This document shows positions 1 to 7,449 of a stretch of 63,253 bases of DNA, in pieces. This stretch comes from Aliarcobacter sp017996075 (GTDB lineage Bacteria; Campylobacterota; Campylobacteria; Campylobacterales; Arcobacteraceae), in assembly GCF_051062515.1 (NCBI RefSeq), contig NZ_JAMXEK010000009.1; one strand, given 5' to 3'. The notes below the pieces were generated by a model. That model saw only the letters and a program-made list of their open reading frames with translations, was not told the origin of the DNA and made no database searches. A program made the translations under genes and the position numbers. Numbering within the stretch: the first letter of the stretch is position 1; every line of letters begins with the position of its first letter.

Positions 1-71
1 TACTCATCTTTGACCCTTCAATTTTATCTTTAAATTTTACTCTAAGAGAATAAAAATTTAAAAAAATTTGT

Positions 72-146
72 TCAAATTTCTTGGGGTATTATAAAACTTC
101 CTGCAAATAAACCTGCTACTAAAACTGTAATTGTTAATCTTTTCAT
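72..146 (-). pseudogene. Short signal-peptide-like ORF, probably a gene remnant
   Basis: A 24-codon frame starts with ATG at 146 behind an AGGAT-type ribosome binding site and encodes a typical export signal (MKRLTITVLVAGLFAGSF), then stops six codons later. The length fits the leader of a secreted protein whose body is lost or frameshifted. It could also be a real micro-peptide; nothing else supports that. The rest of 1-276 shows no convincing gene. A possible start codon for a minus-strand gene leaving the left edge lies at 2-6 but cannot be judged. Confidence 0.3.
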
Positions 147-276
147 TTTCTATCCTTTGTTTTTTTATATGTTGAATTATAGTAATCTAATAAGGAAGCA
201 ACGTGGAAGACTATGTATTTGATTAATTTTATTATAAAAAGTTTTAATTTAGAAGCTATTATTTGGAATTGCCATT

Positions 277-316
277 AAAAAAAGATATAGAAAGAATTAC
301 TTTCTATATCTTTTTT
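277..316 (-). terminator. Rho-independent terminator of the copA operon
   Basis: A 17-base perfect inverted repeat (277/278-294 and 300-316) with a 5-base loop is flanked by A and T runs. It overlaps the stop codon of the copper ATPase gene and would end the leftward copper transcript. Confidence 0.75.
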
Positions 317-2484
317 AATTTTAGTCTGAGTGAATTTAAAACTACTGTTACAGATGAAAAACTCATAGCAATTCCTGCATACATTGGAGTCAACATAACA
401 CCAAGAATAGGATAAAAAACACCTGCTGCTAGAGGAATACCACCTATATTATAAATATAAGCCCAAAATAAATTTTGTTTAATAATTTTCATTGATTCAA
501 TTGATAAGTTTATACTTTTTAATACAGCTTTTAGCTCATTGTTTATTAAAATAATATCTCCTGCATCTTTTGTAATATCAGAACCAGAATTTAAAGTAAT
601 TCCAATATCTGCTTGTTTAATTGAAGGTGAATCATTTATACCATCTCCTACAAACATTACTTTTCCATCTTTTTGAAGTTCTATTATTACTTTATATTTT
701 TCATCAGGAAGAACTTGAGAATATACTTTATCTATATCTAGTTTTTTAGCAACATAATTTGCTGTAATTTCATTATCTCCTGTTAATAATATAGGAATAA
801 TATTTTTTGCTTTTAAATCAGCAATTAATTCTTTTGCTCCATTTTTTATACTATCTTCTAAAGCAAAAACAGCAATACATTCTTTTTCTATAGATGCTAA
901 AATAACTCCTGCTCCATCTTTTAAAGAGTTATTATAAAAATCTAAATATTTAGTATCTAATTTAATACCATTATTTTTTAAAAAAGATAAAGAACCAATC
1001 AGTACCATTTTATTTTCATAAATTGCACTAATACCAAGTCCAGGTACAAGTTTTATATCTTCGAGTTCAATATTTAATGGTATATTTTTATTTTTCGCAA
1101 AATCTACTATTGCTTTTGAAATAGGATGTTCACTTTTAGTTTCCAAAGAAGCTAAAATATCTAAATATTTTTCTTCATAAATAGCATCTTTAACACTTAT
1201 AATTCCACTTGTTAAAGTTCCCGTTTTATCAAATACTGCATATTTTATATCTTTTATAATTTCTAGTATTTCAGGATTTCGTATTAAAATTCCTTCTTGT
1301 GCAGCTTTTCCAACAGAACTTACTATTGCAATAGGAGTTGCAAGTCCCAAAGCACAAGGGCAAGAAATTATTAAAACAGAAATTGAAGCTAATATAGCAT
1401 TAAGAGCATCACCAACTATAAAATACCAAGCCAAAAAAGTGAGTATAGAAATAGCAATAACAATAGGAACAAAAATATTTGCAACATCATCAGCAAATCT
1501 ACTTATAGGAAGTTTTTTACTTTGAGCGGTACTTAATAGTGCAACTATTTTTGATAAGGTTGTATCTTTTGATTCTCTTAAAACTACTACTTCTATAATT
1601 CCATTTGTATTTAAAGTTCCAGAAATTACTTCATCTCCGATAGTTTTATAAATAGGCATATATTCACCTGTAATCATAGAGGTATCAATATCTGCACTAC
1701 CTTTTACAATAACTGCATCTGTTGAAATCTTTTCACCAGTTTTTATTAGAACTTTATCTCCTATTTTTAGTTGTGTTGCTAAAATAGTTTTAAAACTACC
1801 ATCTTTGGAAATAAGTGTTGCATTTAAAGGAGCTAAGTCCATAAGTTTTTTTAAGAAATCAGTAGCTTTTGCTTTTGAACGCTCTTCAAGTAATCGTCCT
1901 AAAAGAATAAAACTAATTATAACAGCAGCTCCATCAAAATATAAAAATCTTAAATTTTCAGGAAATAATGAAGGGAAAAATACTACAAAAACTGAGTAGA
2001 AATATGCAGCACTAGTTCCTAGTGCAACTAAAACATTCATATCATAATTTTTATTACTCACAGCCTTATATGCTAAAGTATAAAATCTTCTTCCTGAATA
2101 AAATTGAATAACAGTTGCAAGTGAAAACATAACATATTGATTGTTTACTAAATCTTGAAGAGGGAATAAAACAAAATAAAGCATTATAATTGTGAGTGAA
2201 ATACTTATAAGAAAATTATACTTTAGTTTATTGTAAGCAATTAATTTAGATTTTTCTAAAGCTTTTAAATCTTCTTCAACACCATACCCTAGCTTTCTGA
2301 TTTTATTGAATAATGCTTCTTTATCTAAAAGTTTATTTTCAATCTCAAATTCACCTTCATTTGAAGCAAAACTTACTTTTGAAGAGAGTAAGCCATCAAG
2401 TTTATTGACAGCTTTCTCTATACCATTTGAGCAATTTACACAAGTCATTCCCGAAATATTTATTTTTATGATTTCTTTTGACAT
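304..2484 (-). CDS. copA: Copper-exporting P1B-type ATPase CopA
   Basis: This inner-membrane pump uses ATP to move Cu(I) out of the cytoplasm. The 726-residue protein has one N-terminal heavy-metal-associated domain with GMTCVNC (Cys15, Cys18), the ion-path motif CPC at 375-377 in the sixth membrane helix, the phosphorylation site DKTGT (Asp419), the SEHP motif of P1B pumps and GDGINDSP near residue 613. Length and domain order are normal for bacterial CopA. It is the last gene of the leftward unit 2981-304, just after a CopZ-like chaperone and a Met-rich periplasmic protein, so export to a periplasmic detoxification system is the likely role. CPC rather than another metal motif argues for copper or silver over zinc or cadmium. 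Confidence 0.95.
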   Translation of the reverse strand: MSKEIIKINISGMTCVNCSNGIEKAVNKLDGLLSSKVSFASNEGEFEIENKLLDKEALFNKIRKLGYGVEEDLKALEKSKLIAYNKLKYNFLISISLTIIMLYFVLFPLQDLVNNQYVMFSLATVIQFYSGRRFYTLAYKAVSNKNYDMNVLVALGTSAAYFYSVFVVFFPSLFPENLRFLYFDGAAVIISFILLGRLLEERSKAKATDFLKKLMDLAPLNATLISKDGSFKTILATQLKIGDKVLIKTGEKISTDAVIVKGSADIDTSMITGEYMPIYKTIGDEVISGTLNTNGIIEVVVLRESKDTTLSKIVALLSTAQSKKLPISRFADDVANIFVPIVIAISILTFLAWYFIVGDALNAILASISVLIISCPCALGLATPIAIVSSVGKAAQEGILIRNPEILEIIKDIKYAVFDKTGTLTSGIISVKDAIYEEKYLDILASLETKSEHPISKAIVDFAKNKNIPLNIELEDIKLVPGLGISAIYENKMVLIGSLSFLKNNGIKLDTKYLDFYNNSLKDGAGVILASIEKECIAVFALEDSIKNGAKELIADLKAKNIIPILLTGDNEITANYVAKKLDIDKVYSQVLPDEKYKVIIELQKDGKVMFVGDGINDSPSIKQADIGITLNSGSDITKDAGDIILINNELKAVLKSINLSIESMKIIKQNLFWAYIYNIGGIPLAAGVFYPILGVMLTPMYAGIAMSFSSVTVVLNSLRLKLKKI

Positions 2485-2511
2485 TTTTAATCCTTGAATA
2501 ACTTATATATT

Positions 2512-2718
2512 TTAATTGTCTATTATTTCAAATCCTAGTTCCTGCATTTCTTTTTTAAATGTAACTTCTTGTTCTTCAGTTGGAATTTCTAGAGTAACTT
2601 CTTTTGGTGAAGTATTCAAGTTTACTTCAATCTCTCCAAAACTATCTTCTAAAGAACCTTTAATAAGATTTGCACAACTCATACAAGAGATGTTATTTGC
2701 TTTAAATGTTTTTTTCAT
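2512..2718 (-). CDS. copZ: CopZ-like copper chaperone
   Basis: A 68-residue stand-alone heavy-metal-associated domain with the Cu(I)-binding pair in SCMSC (Cys12, Cys15) and the usual beta-alpha-beta pattern ending in ELGFEI. Such proteins carry Cu(I) in the cytoplasm and hand it to the N-terminal domain of CopA, which is encoded immediately downstream with a 27-base gap. The gene begins only 5 bases after the stop of the Met-rich protein gene, so all three should be cotranscribed. Compared with classical CopZ the usual MTC is replaced by ISC, which still keeps both cysteines. Confidence 0.88.
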   Translation of the reverse strand: MKKTFKANNISCMSCANLIKGSLEDSFGEIEVNLNTSPKEVTLEIPTEEQEVTFKKEMQELGFEIIDN

Positions 2719-2723
2719 ATTTG

Positions 2724-2981
2724 TTATTTATGACCCATTTTTTTCATTTCTTCATCACTCATACCATTTTTAGTTTTTTCATTAGCCATGTCTTGATGCA
2801 TTTTTTTCATCTCTTCGTCATTCATACCATCCATATTCATATGGTTCATCATTTTTCCTTCATGCATGTGGTCACCCATATGAGTAGCTTGTTGAGTTGT
2901 AGATTTATTAGCTTCAGCTGCATATAATGCACTACTTACAAATAACCCTAAACCTAATAATACTGTTGATAACTTTTTCAT
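2724..2981 (-). CDS. Periplasmic Met/His-rich small protein, predicted copper binder
   Basis: An 85-residue protein with a clear Sec signal peptide (hydrophobic run at about 5-20, cleavage near ALYA-AE). The mature part is dominated by Met and His (HMGDHMHEGKMMNHMNM). It contains two copies of a short unit, GMNDEEMKKM and GMSDEEMKKM, about 20 residues apart. Met/His clusters of this kind bind Cu(I)/Cu(II) in periplasmic copper proteins. First gene of the unit with copZ and copA, and preceded by the shared copper-block promoter motif at 3027-3038. No named family recognised; a periplasmic copper buffer is an inference from composition and context. Confidence 0.75.
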   Translation of the reverse strand: MKKLSTVLLGLGLFVSSALYAAEANKSTTQQATHMGDHMHEGKMMNHMNMDGMNDEEMKKMHQDMANEKTKNGMSDEEMKKMGHK

Positions 2982-3026
2982 TTTAAATCCTTTTTTATTT
3001 TATTCGTAATTATATTTCTTTTATGT

Positions 3027-3038
3027 GGAATCTATGTG
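3027..3038 (-). promoter_or_regulatory. Shared copper-block promoter motif, copy 1
   Basis: The plus strand reads GGAATCTATGTG, matching GGAAT-N2-ATGTG at 5549-5560 and 5756-5767. It lies 46 bases ahead of the Met/His-rich protein start. On the minus strand the octamer TCCACATA occurs twice with 11-base spacing, a layout typical of OmpR-family response-regulator sites. The regulator is unknown. Confidence 0.5.
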
Positions 3039-3047
3039 GAGTGATAA

Positions 3048-3734
3048 TTAAAACCAGAATTTCACACCAGCTACTGCATATACTTCATCTAATGATGAAA
3101 TATCATTTGTATTTCCTAAATTCTTATTCCATTCAACTCCTATATAAGGTGCAAATTCTCTTGTAACTTCATATCTTAATCTTGTACCCATTGTAATATT
3201 TGAGAATCCACTTCCAATACCCATTTCTTCATTATCTTTTGTATAAGCAGATAATTGAATACTTGGAGTTAATATAAGTTTTTGTGTTAATAATGCATCG
3301 TATTCAGCTTGAGTTTTTAATCCCATATTTCCATCTTCACCTAATAAAAGAGTAGTTCTTGTTTCAAAGAAATATTGAGATAATCCTTGCAATCCTATAA
3401 TACCCCAAGTTTGATGAGCTTTATTATTCTTATCATAACCAATACCTACCTGAGCATCCCAAAAAGGAGAAATTGCTCGTGAATAAACTAATCGGTTTTC
3501 ACTATTTGCAGATTCATTTTTAACTTTCTCACCTTCTGAATAAATATAAATCTTATTTATATCATAACCTGCATATCCATATACATCCCAATTAGTAGCT
3601 TTCTCATCACTAAATTGATATTCAAGTTTATCTACAACTAAAGAACTTCTAAAAATATCTCCTTCACCTTCCATTGCAAAACTATTTGTTGTAATAAATC
3701 CCAATAGAGATGTTGCTAATAATAATTTTTTCAT
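3048..3734 (-). CDS. copB: CopB family outer-membrane copper resistance protein
   Basis: A 228-residue protein with a Sec signal peptide (cleavage near NSFA-ME) followed by alternating beta-strand-like segments (YGYAGYDINKIYIYSEGEK, TRTTLLLGE) and a C-terminal Phe, as expected for a small outer-membrane barrel. The sequence fits the CopB/PcoB family, which accompanies the periplasmic copper oxidase and helps copper sequestration. Many CopB proteins have a Met-rich N-terminal extension; here it is essentially absent (only MEGEGDIF), so this is the barrel part alone. It sits 12 bases downstream of the multicopper oxidase gene in one unit. Confidence 0.85.
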   Translation of the reverse strand: MKKLLLATSLLGFITTNSFAMEGEGDIFRSSLVVDKLEYQFSDEKATNWDVYGYAGYDINKIYIYSEGEKVKNESANSENRLVYSRAISPFWDAQVGIGYDKNNKAHQTWGIIGLQGLSQYFFETRTTLLLGEDGNMGLKTQAEYDALLTQKLILTPSIQLSAYTKDNEEMGIGSGFSNITMGTRLRYEVTREFAPYIGVEWNKNLGNTNDISSLDEVYAVAGVKFWF

Positions 3735-3746
3735 AATAAAACTCCT

Positions 3747-5501
3747 TTAAGATACTATTACTTTTCTGAACATATCAGTCATATGATAAAGTAAATGACA
3801 ATGATAAGCCCAAGAACCTTTTGCATCTACATTTACTCTAAAACTTATTTTTGAACCTGGTTGTACAACAATTGTATGTTTTCTTGGTAAATAATTGTCA
3901 TCACCTGTTTCTAAATCACTCCACATACCATGTAAATGCATAGGATGATTCATCATCGTATCATTAATGTATGTTATTCTTAATCTTTCTCCATATTTGA
4001 ACTCTAAAGGTTTTGCATCTTTATAAGTTATACCATTAATAGACCACATATATCTTTCCATATTTCCTGTAAGTCTTAAAATTATCTCTCTATCAGGATA
4101 TTTATCATTAGTTGTAGGAGTTAATGATTTTAAATCTGCGTATGTTAAAACTCTTCTTCCATTATCTCTAAGTCCTACTCCTGGGTCACTAAGTCTATAT
4201 TGTGGATTCATTGCTACTGCATCTACTTGAACACCTGTTGATTCTTCAAGTTTAGTAATTGGTATTTCTTTTTTCTGATTACTATTCATAGTTGACATAT
4301 CATGTCCCATCATAGAGTGATTCATTGTAGGTTTTTGAGTTTCCATAGTTGACATGTCATGTTCAGAATTATTATCACTAGTTCCTCCCATACCCATATC
4401 GGCATGTGTTAAAATTGGGAAAGCATCCATTTGAGGAGTTTGAGCAATCACTTTTTCATCAAAAGTTAAAGCTCCAAGGGCATATCCACTTCTATCTATA
4501 CTTTGAGCAAAAATTGCATAAGATTTATTTTCTTCAGGTTCTACTATTACATCATAAGTTTCTGCAACTCCAATTCTAAACTCATCTATACTTACAGCTT
4601 GTACATTATTACCATCAGCTGCAACTACTGTCATTTTAAGACCAGGGATTCGTACATCAAAGAATGTCATAGCTGCACTATTTATAAATCTTAATCTAAT
4701 TTTCTCACCATTTTTAAATAATGCTTTAAACCCTGTAGCTGGATTCTCACCATTCATTAAATATGTATATGTATATCCTGATACATCTGAAATATCTCTA
4801 TCTGTCATTTTCATTTCGTTCCACATTTTTCTTTCACTAAATGCTTCGAAGAAACCTTTTTCTTTTACTTCATCAAAAAAATCACCAACAGTTCGTTGTT
4901 TAAAATTATAATAAGAAGCAGAAAGTTTTAGTTTTCTATAAACTGAAGATGGTTTTTCATCTGACCAATCTGATAATGAGATTACATATTCTCTATCATA
5001 TTCATATGGGTCTTTTATTTTTGGTTCAATTATAATTGCTCCAAAAACACCTTCTTGCTCTTGAAAACCAGAGTGTGAATGATACCAATAAGTTCCACTT
5101 TGAACTATTGGGAAAGTATAGGTAAATGTTTCTCCAGGTTTAATACCATCAAAACTAATTCCAGGAACTCCATCCATAGCAGGAGGTAAAATTATTCCAT
5201 GCCAATGAATAGAAGTATCTTCATTAAGATTATTAGTGACATTTATTGTAACTGTATCACCTTCTTTCCATCTAAGAGTAGGACCACTTAGCATTCCATT
5301 TACTGTTTTTGCAATACTTGGATTGCCAGTAATATTTACTGCTATTTTTTCAATGCTTAAATTAAATACATTTCCACTTAATTCAATCGTTTTTTTTCGA
5401 GCTGAAATTTTAGAATTTGCACTCAGGTTTATAGGTATAGAGGCTATGATACTTGTTGCCAAAACACCTTTTACAAATGTTCTTCTGTTCATATTATTCA
5501 T
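3747..5501 (-). CDS. pcoA: PcoA/CopA-type periplasmic multicopper oxidase
   Basis: This family oxidises Cu(I) to the less toxic Cu(II) in the periplasm. The N-terminus has a twin-arginine export signal (NRRTFVKG). All four copper-ligand clusters are visible: HWHG at 99-102, HSHSG at 141-145, HPMHLHG near residue 540 and HCHLLYH near residue 567. A Met/His/Ser-rich insert at about 390-430 (repeats of HDMSTM and MMGH) is typical of PcoA-like enzymes and probably supplies substrate copper. Length 584 is normal. First gene of the unit with copB; the start at 5501 follows an AGGAA ribosome binding site. A shared promoter motif lies at 5549-5560. Confidence 0.93.
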   Translation of the reverse strand: MNNMNRRTFVKGVLATSIIASIPINLSANSKISARKKTIELSGNVFNLSIEKIAVNITGNPSIAKTVNGMLSGPTLRWKEGDTVTINVTNNLNEDTSIHWHGIILPPAMDGVPGISFDGIKPGETFTYTFPIVQSGTYWYHSHSGFQEQEGVFGAIIIEPKIKDPYEYDREYVISLSDWSDEKPSSVYRKLKLSASYYNFKQRTVGDFFDEVKEKGFFEAFSERKMWNEMKMTDRDISDVSGYTYTYLMNGENPATGFKALFKNGEKIRLRFINSAAMTFFDVRIPGLKMTVVAADGNNVQAVSIDEFRIGVAETYDVIVEPEENKSYAIFAQSIDRSGYALGALTFDEKVIAQTPQMDAFPILTHADMGMGGTSDNNSEHDMSTMETQKPTMNHSMMGHDMSTMNSNQKKEIPITKLEESTGVQVDAVAMNPQYRLSDPGVGLRDNGRRVLTYADLKSLTPTTNDKYPDREIILRLTGNMERYMWSINGITYKDAKPLEFKYGERLRITYINDTMMNHPMHLHGMWSDLETGDDNYLPRKHTIVVQPGSKISFRVNVDAKGSWAYHCHLLYHMTDMFRKVIVS

Positions 5502-5548
5502 AGGAAATTCCTTTTTTATTCATATTGAAGATATTACTATTTATATAA

Positions 5549-5560
5549 GGAATGAATGTG
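5549..5560 (-). promoter_or_regulatory. Shared copper-block promoter motif, copy 2
   Basis: GGAATGAATGTG on the plus strand, 48 bases ahead of the multicopper oxidase start. It sits in a longer ~45-base stretch (about 5531-5576) that is closely repeated at 5740-5783, including TACTATTT on one side and ATTTTATA on the other. Confidence 0.6.
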
Positions 5561-5601
5561 TAGAAAAATTTTATAAATAGCTAAAAATCTAATTATTTAG
5601 T

Positions 5602-5700
5602 TTATTTAAAAAACATTCCACCCATCATAAAACACCCACTAAACAAAGTACTTATTAAAAATAGACTAATACCTATTTTTAATATATTTATTTTTTTCAT
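5602..5700 (-). CDS. 32-residue Met-rich lipoprotein
   Basis: A short frame from ATG at 5700 encodes a lysine-rich start, a hydrophobic helix and the lipobox LFSGC (Cys23), leaving a mature peptide of about ten residues, CFMMGGMFFK. The lipobox and the Met cluster make a chance ORF unlikely. The gene lies between two copies of the copper-block promoter motif and has its own copy 56 bases upstream (5756-5767). A tiny copper-binding or stress-signalling lipoprotein of the copper block is the inference. There is no strong Shine-Dalgarno sequence, so translation is not certain. Confidence 0.55.
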   Translation of the reverse strand: MKKINILKIGISLFLISTLFSGCFMMGGMFFK

Positions 5701-5755
5701 TATTTTTATGTATTTTAATTAAAATAATCTATATATATGATACTACTATTTGTGA

Positions 5756-5767
5756 GGAATGAATGTG
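5756..5767 (-). promoter_or_regulatory. Shared copper-block promoter motif, copy 3
   Basis: GGAATGAATGTG on the plus strand, identical to copy 2, 56 bases ahead of the small lipoprotein start. Confidence 0.6.
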
Positions 5768-5800
5768 TAAAGAATTTTATATCTAGGCAGGGTTAATAAA

Positions 5801-5830
5801 AATACCTTCAAGAAATATTTCGAAGGTATT
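5801..5830 (-). terminator. Terminator after the truncated gene at 5848-6063
   Basis: Nine-base arms AATACCTTC and GAAGGTATT with a 12-base loop that can itself fold (GAAAT/ATTTC). On the minus strand the hairpin is followed by a T-rich tract, so it ends leftward transcription coming from 5848-6063. Confidence 0.6.
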
Positions 5831-5847
5831 TTATAAAAATTAAGGAT

Positions 5848-6063
5848 TTAATTTAAATTAAAACTTCCTCTTTTTGTTTGTGTTACACCAACATTATGAC
5901 TAAAAGTTAAAATATAATTATATGAACCTTTTTGTGGAAGATTTACATTAAATACATATTCTCCATTCTTATTTGTATTTGCACCTTTATAATCAATAGA
6001 AGTTTTATCTGGTGACAAAACAGTTAGTTTTGTATTTAAATCATTATTATATAAAATACACAC
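5848..6063 (-). pseudogene. C-terminal fragment of a secreted YtkA/FixH-like beta-sandwich protein
   Basis: The frame encodes a compact beta-rich segment (LTVLSPDKTSIDYKG, GEYVFNVNLPQKGSYNY) like the C-terminal half of small periplasmic YtkA/FixH-like domains. It has no signal peptide, and its only possible start is a GTG that lies inside the repeat beginning at 6051. The simplest reading is that a rearrangement brought the repeat in and removed the 5' end of the gene. Such domains occur in copper and cytochrome oxidase maturation loci, which suits the copper block next door, but the match is by eye and weak. Confidence 0.5.
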
Positions 6064-6198
6064 TTTTTTATATAAAACATACTGACTTTATTATCAATCC
6101 TCTTCGATAATATAAGCTACCACACAAAAAATCTCTTTTTTGTGTAATTTTTGAATAAGTTGGTAAATACAACTTTAATAACTTGCTATAAACCAGTT
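6051..6198. repeat. ~148 bp direct repeat, copy A
   Basis: Closely similar (roughly 85% by eye) to 7234-7382 in the same orientation. It contains the inverted repeat TATTATC-N10-GATAATA, whose arms are identical in both copies while the loop differs. Next comes AAAAAA-TCTC-TTTTTT, and it ends in TATAAACCAGTT. Its left end coincides with the truncation point of the 5848-6063 gene. Confidence 0.8.
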
Positions 6199-6443
6199 AT
6201 AATTACACTTATAGATTTAGCTATTTTATAATTGGAAATTTAAATATTTTTTTGAATATAAATCAATGTTACTTTTTTTACTGAATTTTTAAATTTTTGA
6301 ATAAAATAATATTTATATCATTTAACCATTCAACTCTTCACTAGCATATCTAATAATCTATCTCAATATTGTATTTTTCATGTGTCATTTTATATCTTTA
6401 ATTTTACTTTATATATTATTTGCATACAATAATTAACAGACAA
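6199..6443. other. AT-rich intergenic stretch, no gene seen
   Basis: No frame with a plausible start and composition is present on either strand. It should contain the promoter of the Crp/Fnr gene, but no single -10 element stands out from the AT-rich background. Confidence 0.5.
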
Positions 6444-6457
6444 TTGATATAAGTCAA
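6444..6457 (+). promoter_or_regulatory. FNR-like box ahead of the Crp/Fnr gene
   Basis: TTGATATAAGTCAA differs at one base from the FNR consensus TTGAT-N4-ATCAA. It ends two bases before the ribosome binding site of the regulator gene at 6471. That position suggests autorepression by the encoded protein, whose recognition helix has the FNR-type ExxSR pattern. Confidence 0.55.
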
Positions 6458-6470
6458 GAAGGAGAGAAAA

Positions 6471-7124
6471 ATGTATAGTATTTCAAAAAAATATGGAGAT
6501 TATAAATATTTTAGTTTTTTAGAAGAGAAAGATTTAGATAAATTAAAAGATATATCTATTAAAAAAACATATAAAAAGGATGAAATTTTATTTTATAAAG
6601 GTGATGAGTCAAAGTATCTTTATCTTTTAGTTTCTGGAATTACAAAGTTATATACTCATGATTTTAAAGATAATGAGGTTGTAATTCACAATCTGATTGG
6701 TCCTGCACTTATTGCTGAAATTATGAATTATGAAGAGATGGGTTTTTTAGCAAATTGTTCTTTTGAGACTGATGCTGAAGTTATTTTAATAGATTATAAA
6801 AAGTTTAAAGGGGAGTTTTTGCAAAAACCAGAGATTTCAATATTTTTTATAAAATCATTAACAAAAAAGATAAAATTTTTACAAAATTTCATAGATTATA
6901 ATGTAAGTCTAAATAGTATGGAAAAAATTGCAAAATTTTTATATGAAAATGAGGAACTTCTTAAAAATCTAAAACAGGTAAAAATAGCTCAAATATTAAA
7001 TATTACTCCAGAAACTTTTTCAAGACAGTTAGCAAAACTAAAAAAAGAGAATATTATAGAGAATGAAAAAGGGTATATAAAGATTTTAGATTATAAAAAA
7101 ATACAAAATTTTATAAGCAATTAA
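6471..7124 (+). CDS. Crp/Fnr family transcriptional regulator
   Basis: A 217-residue protein with an N-terminal cyclic-nucleotide-binding-like beta-roll (about 15-120: DEILFYKGDESKYLYLLVSGITKLY), a dimerisation helix and a C-terminal winged helix. The recognition helix reads PETFSRQL with Glu181, Ser184 and Arg185, the ExxSR signature that in FNR contacts TTGAT half-sites. It has a single cysteine, so an oxygen-sensing [4Fe-4S] cluster as in FNR is unlikely; Dnr/NssR-like NO or redox sensors are the closer group. Start ATG 6471 has a strong AAGGAGAG site. The gene lies between two direct repeats and next to a serine recombinase. A matching box stands ahead of the NnrS operon at 48764. Confidence 0.88.
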   Translation: MYSISKKYGDYKYFSFLEEKDLDKLKDISIKKTYKKDEILFYKGDESKYLYLLVSGITKLYTHDFKDNEVVIHNLIGPALIAEIMNYEEMGFLANCSFETDAEVILIDYKKFKGEFLQKPEISIFFIKSLTKKIKFLQNFIDYNVSLNSMEKIAKFLYENEELLKNLKQVKIAQILNITPETFSRQLAKLKKENIIENEKGYIKILDYKKIQNFISN

Positions 7125-7142
7125 TATAACCATCCTATAAAG

Positions 7143-7170
7143 AATAGCTTAAACGACTAGGCTATTTTTT
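7143..7170 (+). terminator. Terminator of the Crp/Fnr gene
   Basis: Six-base arms AATAGC and GCTATT with a 12-base loop, followed by a run of T, 18 bases after the stop codon. Confidence 0.5.
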
Positions 7171-7233
7171 AAGGCGTGCTTTATGGTTTGATTTTTTGAG
7201 TGTTTTTTAACAAAGCATTCAAATGATCATTAA

Positions 7234-7382
7234 ATAAAAATATACACTTTTTTATAGAAAATATACTGACTTTATTATCCATTCACTTCGATAATATAAG
7301 CCATCACATAAAAAATCTCTTTTTTTTGAGGTTTTTAAATAAGTTGGTAAATTTAATTTTAATAACTTGGTATAAACCAGTT
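7234..7382. repeat. ~148 bp direct repeat, copy B
   Basis: Second copy of the repeat at 6051-6198. The arms of TATTATC-N10-GATAATA are unchanged. It ends in AACTTGGTATAAACCAGTT, a partly palindromic sequence. It lies between the Crp/Fnr terminator and the end of the recombinase gene; the remainder of 7171-7449 holds no gene. Confidence 0.8.
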
Positions 7383-7449
7383 AATTATTATAATTTATAT
7401 CTTTGTTGTTTTTATAAACTATATTTTATATAATATTTAAATAGACAGC

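Noticed and set aside
4503..4694. Tyr/Ile/Cys-rich plus-strand ORF opposite the multicopper oxidase
   Set aside because: Antisense shadow with implausible composition; the minus frame has all four copper motifs.
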